Source: Marinobacter fuscus
Lineage (GTDB): Bacteria > Pseudomonadota > Gammaproteobacteria > Pseudomonadales > Oleiphilaceae
Length of the DNA stretch: 64,000 nt
Assembly (NCBI RefSeq): GCF_003007675.1
Contig: NZ_PXNP01000004.1
Location: 88,602-152,601, forward strand
Direction of reading: 5' to 3'
The position numbers were made by a program, and so were the translations under genes. A model generated the notes under the pieces. That model was not told the DNA's origin. It was given only the letters and a program-made list of their open reading frames with translations, and searched no databases. This document shows, one piece after another, positions 1 through 9,826 of this stretch; position 1 is the stretch's first letter, and the number at the start of each line of letters is the position of its first letter.

Positions 1-108
1 TGGATTACCGCGGTGGGCCCTCTGGCGTTCAGCCTGGCCAAGCCGCTGAACGACAAAGCGGGTGATGATACCCAGGTGTTCCAGTTCTCGCTGGGCCAGA
101 CGTTCTGA
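1..108 (+). CDS. bamA: BamA C-terminus (partial)
   Basis: Only the last 35 codons are in the window, read in frame from base 1 to a TGA at 106-108. The end, FQFSLGQTF, is a classic outer-membrane beta-barrel signal: alternating hydrophobic residues with a terminal Phe. Lying directly upstream of skp and lpxD, it is best read as the last strand of BamA (YaeT), the Omp85 protein that inserts beta-barrel proteins into the outer membrane. The identification rests on the terminal signature and on gene order conserved across gammaproteobacteria; too little sequence is present for more. Confidence 0.8.
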   Translation, partial: WITAVGPLAFSLAKPLNDKAGDDTQVFQFSLGQTF

Positions 109-145
109 TACTAAAAAAACAGAGAATGAGATACAGGAGATACGT

Positions 146-643
146 ATGAACCGTTTGACTAAACTGATGATGGCGGCTTTGCTGGTTGTTTCGGGCCAGG
201 TGGCTGCAGAATCCCGAATTGGTGTGGTCGACCTGCGCCAGGCACTCTTTTCGTCTGACGATGCGCAGACTTTCAGTGAGAAACTGCAGAAGGATTTTGC
301 AGGCGATGAAAGCAAGGTACGGGAGGCCCAGGAGGCAGCCCGCAGTCTGAAAGACCGCCTGGAAAAAGACGGTTCCATGATGAACGAGAGTGAGCGGAAC
401 CAGCTCGCCAGCCAGTTCCAGGAGAAAGTTCAGGAGTTCAACATGCTCAAGCAACGGCTGGACGCAACCGTAAACCAGCGTAAACAGCAGTTTCTTGAAA
501 GTGCGCGCCCGGAAGTGGACGCTGCCGTGAAGGAGCTTCTGGAGGAGCACGGCCTGGACCTGATTCTGCCAAGCGAAGCTGTAGTCTATGTAAAGCCGGA
601 TTTGAACCTGACCAAAGAACTGCTCGACAAACTGAACAAGTAA
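146..643 (+). CDS. skp: Periplasmic chaperone Skp/OmpH
   Basis: 165 residues. The start ATG at 146 follows a GGAGA stretch and gives a clean signal peptide ([20 protein letters not shown], then AE). The mature part begins with [13 protein letters not shown], the usual Skp opening, and continues as long charged helices (about residues 45-130), the tentacle region of the trimeric chaperone. The end, [18 protein letters not shown], is also typical. Skp holds unfolded outer-membrane proteins in the periplasm and delivers them to the Bam complex. It sits 37 bases after bamA and 40 before lpxD, so it is part of the same envelope operon. An in-frame upstream ATG at 62 would lie inside bamA and lose the signal peptide, so it was rejected. 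Confidence 0.93.
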   Translation: MNRLTKLMMAALLVVSGQVAAESRIGVVDLRQALFSSDDAQTFSEKLQKDFAGDESKVREAQEAARSLKDRLEKDGSMMNESERNQLASQFQEKVQEFNMLKQRLDATVNQRKQQFLESARPEVDAAVKELLEEHGLDLILPSEAVVYVKPDLNLTKELLDKLNK

Positions 644-683
644 TCGCTATCGGGGCTCCCCGGCCTTGAGTTTGGAGAACACC

Positions 684-1709
684 ATGACGCAAACGTCCTA
701 TCGGCTGCAGGATATCGCCGATGCTCTTGGCGCCGAATTGCGGGGGGACCCCGAAGCCCTGATTTCGGGGCTGGCGACACTGCAGGCGGCTACGCCCGGC
801 CAGATCAGCTTCCTGGCAAATCCTTCCTATGCCCGCTATCTCGCCGCAACCGGGGCGTCGGCAGTGATCGTATCTGATAAATTTGCAGAAAGTGTTCCGA
901 CCAATGTCCTGGTACTGGCGAACCCGTACCTGGGCTATGCTCACCTGAGCCATTGGTTTGATCCCTCTCCCAGAGCGCCTGCGGGCGTGCACCCCACGGC
1001 TGTTGTTGATCCTGATGCGCGAATTCACGAATCTGCTGCTGTTGGCCCTCATGTGGTTATTGAGGCTGATGTCGAGATTGGCGAGCAGGTGGTTGTTGGT
1101 GCGGGCAGTTTTATCGGCGCAAGGTGTCGTCTGGGTGATCAGAGCGTACTGCGCCCCAGGGTAACCCTGGCCCATGATGTGATTCTTGGAAAGCGTTGCC
1201 ATATTCTGAGCGGTGCGGTTATCGGCTCTGACGGATTCGGGTTTGCCAATGACCGGGGAGCCTGGCACAGAATTGCGCAGATTGGTGGCGTGGTGCTGGG
1301 TGACGATGTTGAGGTGGGGGCCAACACCACCATAGACCGAGGTGCCCTGGACAGCACCTTGATCGGCAACGGGGTTAAACTCGATAACCTGATTCAGGTC
1401 GCTCACAACGTTCAAATCGGCGACCACAGTGCCATGGCGGCGAAGGTTGGCATCGCGGGCAGCACGCGCATCGGCAAGCATTGTGTATTCGGCGGCGCGT
1501 CTGGCGTTGCCGGTCATCTGGAGATTGCCGATCAGGTACACCTGACCGGCATGACCCTCGTTACCGGAGATATTCGCAAATCCGGAGTCTACTCTTCAGG
1601 CACCAGTGCGGAGCCCAACCGGCAATGGCGAAAGAATGCTGTTCGCTTTCGGCAACTCGACTCGATGGCGCGACAGATTAAAGAACTGGAAAAGAAATTA
1701 GAGGGCTGA
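684..1709 (+). CDS. lpxD: UDP-3-O-(3-hydroxyacyl)glucosamine N-acyltransferase
   Basis: 341 residues, the usual LpxD length. It catalyses the third step of lipid A synthesis, moving a 3-hydroxyacyl chain from ACP to the 2-amino group of the UDP-glucosamine intermediate. An N-terminal uridine-binding domain (about 1-100) is followed by a left-handed beta helix of hexapeptide repeats (for example [17 protein letters not shown] units), the GSDGFGFA segment, and the catalytic-His region around [24 protein letters not shown]-terminal helix ([17 protein letters not shown]) closes it. The ATG at 684 has a GGAG 7 bases upstream and was preferred to a TTG at 666. It lies between skp and fabZ in the standard operon order. 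Confidence 0.95.
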   Translation: MTQTSYRLQDIADALGAELRGDPEALISGLATLQAATPGQISFLANPSYARYLAATGASAVIVSDKFAESVPTNVLVLANPYLGYAHLSHWFDPSPRAPAGVHPTAVVDPDARIHESAAVGPHVVIEADVEIGEQVVVGAGSFIGARCRLGDQSVLRPRVTLAHDVILGKRCHILSGAVIGSDGFGFANDRGAWHRIAQIGGVVLGDDVEVGANTTIDRGALDSTLIGNGVKLDNLIQVAHNVQIGDHSAMAAKVGIAGSTRIGKHCVFGGASGVAGHLEIADQVHLTGMTLVTGDIRKSGVYSSGTSAEPNRQWRKNAVRFRQLDSMARQIKELEKKLEG

Positions 1710-1720
1710 GGCCGATCAAC

Positions 1721-2158
1721 ATGATGAAAATCGACGAAATTCTGGAATACCTTCCGCATCGGTACCCGTTTTTGCTGGTGGATCGGGTAACCGAGGTCGA
1801 GAAGGGCGTTTCGATTAAGGGCTATAAGAACGTGTCGTTCAACGAGCCGTTTTTTACCGGCCATTTCCCCGACAACCCGATTATGCCCGGGGTGCTGATT
1901 ATCGAGGCGATGGCCCAGCTCTCCGGAATTCTTGGTTTTGTGACCGTTGAGCGGAAACCGTCAGACGGCGTGATACAATATTTGGCTGGTTCCAGTAAAG
2001 TGCGGTTCAAGCGCCCCGTATTGCCGGGAGATCGTTTGGATATGGAAGCCCGATTCGTCTCTGGCAAACGCGGTATCTGGAAGTTTGATTGCCGCGCGTT
2101 GGTCGATGGAGAGGTTGTGTGCGTGGCGGAAATTCTTACCGCTGAGAGAGAAGTTTGA
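1721..2158 (+). CDS. fabZ: 3-hydroxyacyl-ACP dehydratase FabZ
   Basis: 145 residues, a hot-dog-fold dehydratase that removes water from 3-hydroxyacyl-ACP in fatty acid elongation. The active-site His is in [13 protein letters not shown] near residue 14 and the catalytic Glu in [20 protein letters not shown] (about 47-66). Two adjacent ATGs (1721 and 1724) are equally possible starts. The stop overlaps the lpxA start (TGATG), so translation of the two is probably coupled. FabZ and LpxA compete for 3-hydroxyacyl-ACP, which gives the operon arrangement its logic. Confidence 0.95.
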   Translation: MMKIDEILEYLPHRYPFLLVDRVTEVEKGVSIKGYKNVSFNEPFFTGHFPDNPIMPGVLIIEAMAQLSGILGFVTVERKPSDGVIQYLAGSSKVRFKRPVLPGDRLDMEARFVSGKRGIWKFDCRALVDGEVVCVAEILTAEREV

Positions 2159-2949
2159 TGGCAACAAATGACTGGTCGGGTGTCCATCCGCAGGCAATTG
2201 TGGACCCGTCAGCCAAACTGGCAGACAAGGTGACCGTTGGCCCCTGGAGCTACATTGGCCCCGGGGTCGAAATAGGCGAGGGCACCGAGATACTCTCCCA
2301 CGTTGTGGTAAAAGGGCCGACAGTCATTGGCCGCAACAATCGTATTTTCCAGTTCTCGAGCATTGGTGAAGAGTGCCAGGACAAAAAATACGCGGGTGAG
2401 CCAACAACACTGGTGATAGGCGATAATAATGTGATCCGGGAAAACTGCACCATTCATCGCGGTACAGTGCAGGATCGAGGTGAAACCCGTATCGGTAACG
2501 GCAATCTGTTGATGGCCTATGTACACGTTGCCCACGACTGCACCGTTGGCGACAACACCATTCTGGCCAATTGCGCCACTCTGGCGGGCCACGTGTCGGT
2601 GGGGGATTTTGCCATTCTCGGCGGAGGCACCATGGTGCACCAGTTCTGCCATATCGGCCCCCACAGTATGGCCGCAGGCGGCAGTATCGTGCTCAAGGAC
2701 ATCCCGGCCTATGTAATGGCCAGTGGCCAGTCTGCCGAGCCCCACGGAATGAATGTGGAGGGCTTGAAACGGCGCGGGTTCACCAAAGAGGCGCTGCTGG
2801 AGCTTCGCCGTGCCTATAAGGTGATCTACCGGCAGGGCCTGACCACCGAGCAGGCCATTGACGAGCTTGAGCGCGGGTTCCAGAGCGTACCCGAGATCCG
2901 AGTGCTGGTGGATTCGCTCAAACGGGCGGATCGCGGCATCATCCGTTAA
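2158..2949 (+). CDS. lpxA: UDP-N-acetylglucosamine acyltransferase LpxA
   Basis: 263 residues, the first enzyme of lipid A synthesis, which acylates UDP-GlcNAc at O-3 using 3-hydroxyacyl-ACP in the cytoplasm. Hexapeptide repeats run from about residue 5 to 185 (IHPQAIVDPSAKL-like opening, later AHDCTVGDNTILANCATLAG). The catalytic His lies in the YVHVAHDC segment. A helical C-terminal domain begins near NVEGLKRRGFTKEAL. The ATG at 2158 shares its A with the TGA of fabZ; a TTG three bases earlier gives one extra residue and was not chosen. Confidence 0.95.
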   Translation: MATNDWSGVHPQAIVDPSAKLADKVTVGPWSYIGPGVEIGEGTEILSHVVVKGPTVIGRNNRIFQFSSIGEECQDKKYAGEPTTLVIGDNNVIRENCTIHRGTVQDRGETRIGNGNLLMAYVHVAHDCTVGDNTILANCATLAGHVSVGDFAILGGGTMVHQFCHIGPHSMAAGGSIVLKDIPAYVMASGQSAEPHGMNVEGLKRRGFTKEALLELRRAYKVIYRQGLTTEQAIDELERGFQSVPEIRVLVDSLKRADRGIIR

Positions 2950-2998
2950 TTCTGCCGGAGTTCTGCCGGTGCCCAATCATCAGGCGTACCCTGTCGCC

Positions 2999-4147
2999 AT
3001 GCAAGCACGCACCATTGCGATCATCGCCGGAGAGGCATCGGGTGATATACTCGGTGCCGGGCTTATCCGGTCGTTGCGAAGACGTTTTCCAGGCGCCCGA
3101 TTCGTGGGTATCGGCGGTGATGAGATGATTGCCGAAGGCTTTCATTCACTCGTGCCCATGGAGCGGCTATCGGTAATGGGGCTGGTGGAAGTGCTGGGTC
3201 GCATTCGCGAACTCGTCAGTATCCGTCGCCGGCTGCTGGACTACCTTTTGACGACACCACCGGATGTCGTGATCGGTATTGATTCTCCCGATTTCACGCT
3301 GGCCGTTGAGCGTCGCTGTCGTGAAGCCGGTATCCCGTCTGTGCATTACGTGAGCCCGTCGGTCTGGGCCTGGCGCCAGAAACGCATTTTCAAGATCGCC
3401 AAATCGGTTGATCTTATGCTGACGCTGTTCCCCTTCGAGGCCCGGTTTTACGAAGAGCATAACGTGCCGGTGGCCTGTGTTGGCCATCCCCTGGCTGACC
3501 GGATTGAGCTTGAAACCGACACCCGGGGTGCTCGCCTGGATCTTGGGCTGCGTGTGGATACGCCCGTGCTGGCCATTTTGCCGGGCAGCCGGGGCGGTGA
3601 AGTGGAGCGCCTTGGTACGTTGTTTCTCGAGGCGGCCCGCTGGCTGCAGGAGCGGCAGCCAAACCTGCAGCTGGTGATTCCCTGTGTTAACCGTGACCGC
3701 GAAAAGCAGGTTCAGGCCCTGGTCGAGAGTCTTGAGGTAAGCCTTCCGCTAACCCTGGTTCGTGGCCGTTCCCGCGAGGTGATGGCGGCCAGTGATGTGG
3801 TATTGCTGGCGTCGGGAACCGCAACGCTTGAAGCGATGCTGCTGAAAAAACCCATGGTTGTAGGTTACCGGTTGAGTGATTTCAGTTACAAAATTCTTTC
3901 CCGGTTGATCAAAGTGCCCTGGGTGGCGTTGCCGAATCTGCTGGCCAGAAAGGAGTTGGTGCCCGAGTTGCTACAGGACGCGGCAACCCCGGAGGGCCTG
4001 GGCTCTGCAGTGCTTGAAAGGCTGCAGAATGCGTCGGAACGTGAGCGGTTACATACCGAGTTTCTTGCGCTGCACCAGATGCTGCGCCAGGGTGCGGACG
4101 AGCGGGCTGCCACGGCTGTGGCGGATCTGATCGGGGCGCGGAGCTGA
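2999..4147 (+). CDS. lpxB: Lipid-A-disaccharide synthase
   Basis: 382 residues, matching the LpxB family length. It is a GT19 glycosyltransferase that condenses UDP-2,3-diacylglucosamine with lipid X on the inner face of the membrane. The start at 2999 ([16 protein letters not shown]) gives the expected glycine-rich N-terminus; the open frame extends further upstream into lpxA but those residues are not LpxB-like. Recognisable pieces are [28 protein letters not shown] and the C-terminal [20 protein letters not shown] nucleotide-sugar region. The stop overlaps the rnhB ATG (TGATG at 4145-4149), implying coupled translation. Confidence 0.95.
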   Translation: MQARTIAIIAGEASGDILGAGLIRSLRRRFPGARFVGIGGDEMIAEGFHSLVPMERLSVMGLVEVLGRIRELVSIRRRLLDYLLTTPPDVVIGIDSPDFTLAVERRCREAGIPSVHYVSPSVWAWRQKRIFKIAKSVDLMLTLFPFEARFYEEHNVPVACVGHPLADRIELETDTRGARLDLGLRVDTPVLAILPGSRGGEVERLGTLFLEAARWLQERQPNLQLVIPCVNRDREKQVQALVESLEVSLPLTLVRGRSREVMAASDVVLLASGTATLEAMLLKKPMVVGYRLSDFSYKILSRLIKVPWVALPNLLARKELVPELLQDAATPEGLGSAVLERLQNASERERLHTEFLALHQMLRQGADERAATAVADLIGARS

Positions 4148-4818
4148 TGGCGGCCAGGGAGCTTCCTCCGTTTGAATGCCACTACCGGGGCTGGCGCCTG
4201 GCTGGGGTGGATGAGGTTGGCCGGGGGCCGCTGATTGGTGCTGTGGTGACGGCCGCGGTTATTCTGGATCCTCAGCGGCCGATCGCCGGACTGGCGGATT
4301 CCAAGAAACTGACCGAGAAACGCAGGCTTGCCCTGTATGATGAAATTCTCGATAAAGCGGCGGCCTGGTGCCTCGGGCGCTGTGAGGCGACAGAAATTGA
4401 CCAGATAAATATCTACCAGGCAACCATGCTGGCAATGCAGCGGGCGGTAGATGGTTTGAGCACGGCGCCTGAGTATGTGCTGGTGGATGGCAACCGGTGC
4501 CCGAAATGGCGCTGGCCGTCTGAACCCGTGGTAAAAGGTGATGCCCGGGTGGAGGCCATCAGCGCTGCCTCCATCATAGCCAAGGTCACCCGGGATCGTG
4601 AGATGGAGGCTCTTGATCAGCGCTATCCTGAATACGGCCTTGCCAGGCACAAAGGCTATCCCACCCCGGCACATCTGGAAGCATTGAATCGCTATGGCGT
4701 AACCCCTGAACACCGGCGCTCGTTTCGCCCGGTGCAGTTGGCTTTGCAAACAGCGGGCGCGTACCAGCAAGCCAGCCAGAACGAGGTCGAGCATTACCCG
4801 GCGGATCTATTTGATTAA
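4147..4818 (+). CDS. rnhB: Ribonuclease HII
   Basis: 223 residues. RNase HII cuts RNA in RNA-DNA hybrids and begins removal of single ribonucleotides misincorporated in DNA. The first acidic catalytic residues are in [17 protein letters not shown] (about 19-35), a conserved LTEKRR segment follows, then [12 protein letters not shown] and the [13 protein letters not shown] motif. It is the last gene of the bam-lpx operon here. In E. coli and Pseudomonas dnaE normally follows; here a tRNA gene with its own promoter follows instead. Confidence 0.94.
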   Translation: MAARELPPFECHYRGWRLAGVDEVGRGPLIGAVVTAAVILDPQRPIAGLADSKKLTEKRRLALYDEILDKAAAWCLGRCEATEIDQINIYQATMLAMQRAVDGLSTAPEYVLVDGNRCPKWRWPSEPVVKGDARVEAISAASIIAKVTRDREMEALDQRYPEYGLARHKGYPTPAHLEALNRYGVTPEHRRSFRPVQLALQTAGAYQQASQNEVEHYPADLFD

Positions 4819-4833
4819 ATGTTGAAAATGCAG

Positions 4834-4862
4834 TTGACAGAACCCGGGCAGCCATATATTAT
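4834..4862 (+). promoter_or_regulatory. Promoter of the initiator tRNA
   Basis: A perfect -35 TTGACA (4834-4839) is followed after 17 bases by TATTAT (4857-4862) and then by the GC-rich discriminator ACGCGCC. That combination is typical of sigma70 promoters of stable RNA genes under growth-rate control. It lies about 50 bases before the mature 5' end of the tRNA. Confidence 0.75.
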
Positions 4863-4913
4863 ACGCGCCACGTTGATCAGGGAGCTTCCGGTTTCCGATC
4901 ACAGACAGTTTGA

Positions 4914-4990
<77 letters not shown>

Positions 4991-5000
4991 AAAAAGAAAA

Positions 5001-5029
5001 GGCCGATCAGTTTACTGATCGGCCTTTTT
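5001..5029 (+). terminator. Rho-independent terminator after tRNA-fMet
   Basis: GGCCGATCAGT and ACTGATCGGCC form an 11-bp perfect stem with a 2-base spacer (a tetraloop in practice), followed by TTTTT. It begins 11 bases after the tRNA CCA end. Confidence 0.92.
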
Positions 5030-5217
5030 GTTTTGGCGCCCAGGTCATGGGCGAGTCTTTGTTTCATTTTGGCTCCTGCCAGTTTTGCGTTATCACCGAG
5101 CATCATTAAAGTTGGTTAAATTTTAATCTTCCCCGTTTATACTAAACGCTTGGTGTAATCAGAGTTACCGCCTGACACAGGCAAATTTCGAGGGCGAATC
5201 CGGGCGACAGGATATTG

Positions 5218-5595
5218 ATGATGAAATGCGCAATCTGCAGGCGACTGCCAGGGATTGCTGTGTGTTTACTGGGGATAGTTCTGTTCGGGTGTGGTGGCTC
5301 CGGCGGGGTATCGACACCTCACTCGGCGGTGTTGAGCTGGTCTGCACCCGCCACGCGGGTGAACGGTGATCGTATCGCGATGGGTGAGCTGGATCGATAT
5401 GTGATCCGGTATGGACGCAATCCGAAGGAACCAACCGGCAAGATTGTTATCGGTGGGGCGGCCAGCGCTCCGGAGATGAGCTATACCATTCGCAATCTCC
5501 AGCCTGGCACCTGGTACTTCACCATACAGGTTCAGGACACCGCAGGGCTGCTGAGTGAACCGTCAGAGCCCGTTAGCAAAACGTTTCAGCCCTGA
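5218..5595 (+). CDS. Small lipoprotein with a fibronectin type III-like domain
   Basis: About 125 residues. The N-terminus has Arg residues, a hydrophobic stretch and the lipobox LFGC near residue 26, followed by a Gly/Ser linker, so it is probably a lipoprotein. The mature part (VLSWSAPATRVNG, YVIRYGRNP, YTIRNLQPGTWYFTIQVQD) has the strand pattern and the W, L and Y positions of one fibronectin type III domain. No catalytic motif is seen, so a binding or structural role at the envelope is likely. ATGs at 5218 and 5221 are equally good starts. Its last 10 bases overlap the convergent CHASE2 kinase gene, whose FecR-LysM partner also carries Ig/FN3-like repeats; a functional link is only a guess. 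Confidence 0.75.
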   Translation: MMKCAICRRLPGIAVCLLGIVLFGCGGSGGVSTPHSAVLSWSAPATRVNGDRIAMGELDRYVIRYGRNPKEPTGKIVIGGAASAPEMSYTIRNLQPGTWYFTIQVQDTAGLLSEPSEPVSKTFQP

Positions 5596-8171
5596 GGTGC
5601 GGCGCTGTCCAGCATCGGGTCGGATATCGGCAGTTTCAGTGTGAAGGTGGCGCCGTCGCCCGGCACGGAATCCACCAAAACCTCGCCATGATGCTTTTCC
5701 ATAACCGTTTTCACAAATGAAAGGCCCAGCCCGGTGCCGTGGATACCGCCTGTCTCTGTTCTTTTCTGGCGGTGGTAGCGGTCAAAAAGCCGGGGCAGTT
5801 CTCCGGCATCAATGCCTGTGCCTTCATCGGTTATGGCCACACAGGCCAGATGCGCGGCCTGGTACACCTGAACGGTAATGAGCGACCCGGCAGGGCTGTA
5901 TTGCACGGCATTGGTTAGCAGGTTGATGATGGCCCGCTCCAGCAGTTCTGCGTTGCCGCGCAACCAGAGGTCTTCAGTGCCCGACAAGTGGATCTCCACC
6001 GATTTTTCCAGCGCCTGTTCACACACGCTGTCCCGAGCGTTTTCAACAATCGCCAGCAGTTCGCACTCGTAAAAGCGGGTCTCGGTAATCTGTTCGGCCC
6101 TGGCGAGCTGAACAAATTCTTCAGCAAGCTGATAGCTGCGCTTGGCCAGCCTGCCAAGCTGGTCGAGATGGGCGCTGGTTACCTGCTCCGGGTCGCGCTT
6201 CAGTTGTTCAATCAGGGCCAGTTGGGAAACCAGTGGCGAGCGAACGTCGTGGGAGATGAAGTCGATGGCCTCGCGGTATTGTCTTTGCTGATCTTTCAGG
6301 TTGGAAATGTTGGAAATATTGGCAATCAGCCCTTGCTGGCGGGTGTCCGGCAGCAGAAATGGCGCCAGGTGGATCAAAAAGTCCCGGTTGTTCACGGTAA
6401 GATCCGCGGTACGGCGCTCTTGAAGGGTCAGTGTCTCTGCCAGAATTTCATGCCACAGCGTGTGGCCTTCCTTGTCCCGGGATTCCAGCAGGCTGGCCAG
6501 GGGCATTCCGCTCAGGCTGGGCATGGGCTCGCCAAACCAGCGCTCAATACGTGCGTTGGCGAACCGGATCACGCCGAGTTCGTCGGTTACGATAATGCCG
6601 TCGGGCATATGCTCAAAGCTTCTGCGGATAAACCCCTGCATTTCCTCGAGCTTTTCGCTGGCACTGCGCACCCGTTCGATGCGGGCGGAAAGGCGCTCCC
6701 GGCTACCCCTGCGAGCCGTGCTGTAGGGGCCTGTTTCCAGTAACAGACGGTCGAGGTAATGCTGGTTGACTTCGCGGCTCAGGTCGTTCGGCAGTGTCAG
6801 CCCCATCAGGTATTCTGCATTGCCCCGCACCAGGCGGATCCAGCTCTGGTTCTGCTGGTGATACCAGTGCCCTGACACCGGCGTGGGCAAGGCTTCGGCA
6901 AGGCTCATGTTGTGCAGTTCGGTCAAACCCTTGCCTTCGGCCAGTAACCAGCCTTCCGGCTTTAAGAGTACGCGTAAGTGCTTGAGAAGCAGTTGCGGGT
7001 GCCGGTGAGCCGGGTCTGGCAGTGATAGCCGGGGAATTGTGGCCATGTGCGCCAGTTGCCTGTTGAAAAACCGGTTGGCGGTTGCCAGCCGTAGACCACT
7101 GGCAAGAGGAATGGCCGCCACGGGCAGTAGCAGTGCATTGGCAATGCCGATTTCAAACCGAAACCAGACGAGCAGGGCGCTGTGGGCTGCCAGCAGGGTG
7201 ACTAAAATCGCAAGCGTCATCACCAGCCCCGATGCCGGGCGAAGTCTTGGCAGCAGGGTGGCCAGCAGGAGGATGACCAGTATCGCGAGCGCACCGGTCA
7301 CCAGTGTGGGAGCCTGCACAATAAGGCTGTTCCGGTAAAAAGCGGAGGCGATGTTGGCATGGAACTCGACACCCGGCATCGGGCGGCTCAGGCCAGAGAA
7401 GGGGGTTGGCAGAATGTCGCCAAAGCCAGCGGCTGTGGCGCCAACCAGCACCGTTTTTCCTTTCAGGTTCAGTTCGTTTGCCGGGGTTTCCAGTACTTTA
7501 CTGTAGGAATGGGCGGGCACTGTGCCTGCACCGCCCACAAGCGGTATCCGGCGGTAGTCTTCCCGGACATTCACGTAGTGCGGCACCTGGCTTTGCCCGG
7601 GAGGGCGGGGCGAAAGCTCCGATGCCAGCGCCAGTGGTGGCCAGAGTTGCCGTGCCAGGCCGTAATAGAGATACAGCCCCCGGGCTACGCCGTCACTCTC
7701 CAGTTCAACATGGACATGCCCCAGGGCGCTGGCGGCATTGGCCAGTTGCGGGGCCGGAAGAACCTCTGCCATCAGGTGCTCTGTGTCGGTTGCCGACAGG
7801 TACACCGGCAGAACGACATTGCCATGGTGGGTGATTGCGCGGGCGAGTTCGTTGTCTCCGGGGCCGGACTCAGGCAACAGGATGTCGAGGATCACCGTCT
7901 CTGCGCCTGCGACGGCCAGCTTGTCGATCAGTTGAGCATGAGTGCTTCGGTGCCAGGGCCATCGGCCCAGTTGCCGGAGGCTGGGTTCGTCGATAGCGAC
8001 AATCGCAACTCGCTCATCCACGGATGCTGGCCATGATGAGACCGTTTGGTCGTAGAGCCAGGTGTTGATGTGGCCTGGCAACTCGCTGGTGTAGCTCAGC
8101 AACAGAATAACGCCGAGCAGGAAACCCAGGGACCAGGGTGATGTTTCAATCGTTAGCCAGTCCCGTTTCAT
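5586..8171 (-). CDS. CHASE2-domain sensor histidine kinase
   Basis: 861 residues. One N-terminal membrane segment (about 13-30) leads into an extracytoplasmic CHASE2 sensor (about 35-280, with VAIVAIDEPSLRQLGRWPW and GKTVLVGATAAGFGD). Three closely spaced membrane segments follow (about 285-360), the usual CHASE2 arrangement. Then come a linker, a PAS domain (DGIIVTDELGVIRFANARIE), a HisKA domain with phospho-acceptor His641 in FISHDVRSP, and an HATPase with N (LLTNAVQYSP), G1 (DEGTGID) and G2 (GTGLGLSFV) boxes. It is the last gene of a leftward unit after the response regulator and the FecR-LysM gene, so the regulator is the probable partner. The signal is unknown. Confidence 0.9.
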   Translation of the reverse strand: MKRDWLTIETSPWSLGFLLGVILLLSYTSELPGHINTWLYDQTVSSWPASVDERVAIVAIDEPSLRQLGRWPWHRSTHAQLIDKLAVAGAETVILDILLPESGPGDNELARAITHHGNVVLPVYLSATDTEHLMAEVLPAPQLANAASALGHVHVELESDGVARGLYLYYGLARQLWPPLALASELSPRPPGQSQVPHYVNVREDYRRIPLVGGAGTVPAHSYSKVLETPANELNLKGKTVLVGATAAGFGDILPTPFSGLSRPMPGVEFHANIASAFYRNSLIVQAPTLVTGALAILVILLLATLLPRLRPASGLVMTLAILVTLLAAHSALLVWFRFEIGIANALLLPVAAIPLASGLRLATANRFFNRQLAHMATIPRLSLPDPAHRHPQLLLKHLRVLLKPEGWLLAEGKGLTELHNMSLAEALPTPVSGHWYHQQNQSWIRLVRGNAEYLMGLTLPNDLSREVNQHYLDRLLLETGPYSTARRGSRERLSARIERVRSASEKLEEMQGFIRRSFEHMPDGIIVTDELGVIRFANARIERWFGEPMPSLSGMPLASLLESRDKEGHTLWHEILAETLTLQERRTADLTVNNRDFLIHLAPFLLPDTRQQGLIANISNISNLKDQQRQYREAIDFISHDVRSPLVSQLALIEQLKRDPEQVTSAHLDQLGRLAKRSYQLAEEFVQLARAEQITETRFYECELLAIVENARDSVCEQALEKSVEIHLSGTEDLWLRGNAELLERAIINLLTNAVQYSPAGSLITVQVYQAAHLACVAITDEGTGIDAGELPRLFDRYHRQKRTETGGIHGTGLGLSFVKTVMEKHHGEVLVDSVPGDGATFTLKLPISDPMLDSAAPQG

Positions 8172-8191
8172 GTACCTTGCTGCGTTACCAG

Positions 8192-9826
8192 TTAGTCGAG
8201 ATAAAGTTCCCGGCCAGGGCCCCAGCGGCCGGTGAGTGGGCCTTCAGACAGGGCTTTGACACGAACATAATACCGGCGCCCGGGAATCAGACGAAGTGCT
8301 GCAGTGGTGTCGGCAATATCGGCCTGCTTGATGATGTTACGGAACCCGGGCTCCTCGGACAACTGTAACCTGTAGCTAGAGGCGGTATTTATGTCTTCCC
8401 AGAACACTCGAACCTGGTTGTCCAGGTAGTTCACACTGATAATACGTGCCGGTGGCAGCGTGCCGTTCATCACCAGTTTGCGGGTTTCTGAAGTGGCAAT
8501 GGAATTGCCGCCAGCCTCACTGACTACCCGCCAGTAATATTCGCCCGGGCTCAGTGGCCGCAGGGGCAGTGCTCTTGAATCCGGGGCCCACTCGCTGGTC
8601 GTTACCAGTTGCTGAAAGCTATCGTCTCTGGCTATTTCAACGCGGGCCACTTCGTTATTGCCGTTGAACTGCCAGCGGAACTCCGGCATATCGTCGTTCA
8701 GCTTTTCACCTTCTGCGGGGGCTGTCAGCGTGGGCTTTCTGGCCTGGAGGTTCACTTCAAGCGACTCAACGCCGGGAATTCCGCTAATGCCCCGGTGGTC
8801 GATAGCGGCAAGGTGCAGTTCATAGCGGCCGTTGTCGAGACGGCTGATGTTGAAACGATCGCTGGCCAGGTCGTGGCTTTGCACCCAGGTACCTGTGTCT
8901 TCGTCAAAAATATCCAGCCGATACTGCTGATAGTTGCCAGCTTGCCAGGTGACTTCGGCAGGCAGGCGTGTGACCACGGGCGGCAGCGGGTTAATCGTGG
9001 GCGCTGGTGGTAACTTGTGAATCATCACGGCCTGGTTACCAGTGGTGGACAGGCTGGCTCCGTAGCCTTCCGGTATGCGCCGGGTCTTGCCGGGAGCGCC
9101 AAAATCGACGGCACCTTCGGCTACCTGGATGGCGCTGCCATTGCTATCGGCCTGCATGGTGAACACGGTGCCCCGGACAGCCGCCACTGCCGATGGGGTT
9201 TCGATCTCAAAACGGGCGCCATCGATGATGATGGGCCGAACGCGGGTGTGTACTTCACCCTTCTGGAGTCTCAGCCGGGTGTCCACCATGCCAGACTTTC
9301 CATACTGGGTCAGGCGGTTAAAGATCAGGCGGGAGTTGGGTGAAATCCGGATTTCAGAGCCGTCGGCCAGGGCAATCGTGGCGGATCCGGCGCCTGAGAG
9401 GATTTCGTCGCCCACGCGGATAATGGTATCGCTCTGCAAAGGGTGCTGCCGGCCATCAACACCGGAAATTTTTCGAACACTGCCAGTGACCGAAACAACT
9501 TTTGCCGGTTCCGGTTGCCGTTTCAGCCAGTTGATCGGAATACGCAGGGTGTCGCCGCTTCTCAGTTGCCCGGTTGACATCAGGTTGTTGTGTTCAAGCA
9601 GCTTGCGGGTGTCGACGTTGCGGGCCAGCAGCGTTTGCCCAATGCTCTGAAGGGTATCTCCCTGCTGCAGGGTGTACACCCATTCGGGAACCGGGTCAGA
9701 CTGTTGAAAAGCCTGGCTTGCCGAACCTCTGGCAACGGATAGTTCGGCAGATGCCAGCTGTGAAACAAGACAGACCAGCGCCGCCAGTAGCAGTGAACCG
9801 CAGCCTTTTACCAGAGGGTTACGCAT
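8192..9826 (-). CDS. LysM and FecR domain periplasmic protein
   Basis: About 544 residues from the ATG at 9826, which gives a signal peptide (MRNPLVKGCGSLLLAALVCL, cut after ASA). A LysM domain (about 48-95, YTLQQGDTLQSIGQTLL) suggests peptidoglycan binding. A FecR domain follows (about 115-230, ADGSEIRISPNSRLIFNRL, TPSAVAAVRGTVFTM). The C-terminal half has Ig/FN3-like repeats. Here FecR is a free periplasmic domain, not joined to an anti-sigma helix. The start overlaps the end of the response-regulator gene by 8 bases and its stop is 20 bases before the kinase gene. The operon suggests it senses or scaffolds for the CHASE2 kinase at the cell wall. An in-frame ATG at 9862 is a less likely start. 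Confidence 0.85.
   Translation of the reverse strand: MRNPLVKGCGSLLLAALVCLVSQLASAELSVARGSASQAFQQSDPVPEWVYTLQQGDTLQSIGQTLLARNVDTRKLLEHNNLMSTGQLRSGDTLRIPINWLKRQPEPAKVVSVTGSVRKISGVDGRQHPLQSDTIIRVGDEILSGAGSATIALADGSEIRISPNSRLIFNRLTQYGKSGMVDTRLRLQKGEVHTRVRPIIIDGARFEIETPSAVAAVRGTVFTMQADSNGSAIQVAEGAVDFGAPGKTRRIPEGYGASLSTTGNQAVMIHKLPPAPTINPLPPVVTRLPAEVTWQAGNYQQYRLDIFDEDTGTWVQSHDLASDRFNISRLDNGRYELHLAAIDHRGISGIPGVESLEVNLQARKPTLTAPAEGEKLNDDMPEFRWQFNGNNEVARVEIARDDSFQQLVTTSEWAPDSRALPLRPLSPGEYYWRVVSEAGGNSIATSETRKLVMNGTLPPARIISVNYLDNQVRVFWEDINTASSYRLQLSEEPGFRNIIKQADIADTTAALRLIPGRRYYVRVKALSEGPLTGRWGPGRELYLD

Noticed and set aside
447..1541. 364-codon minus-strand open frame over skp and lpxD
   Set aside because: Antisense shadow of the hexapeptide repeats of lpxD; composition is not protein-like and it spans two real genes.
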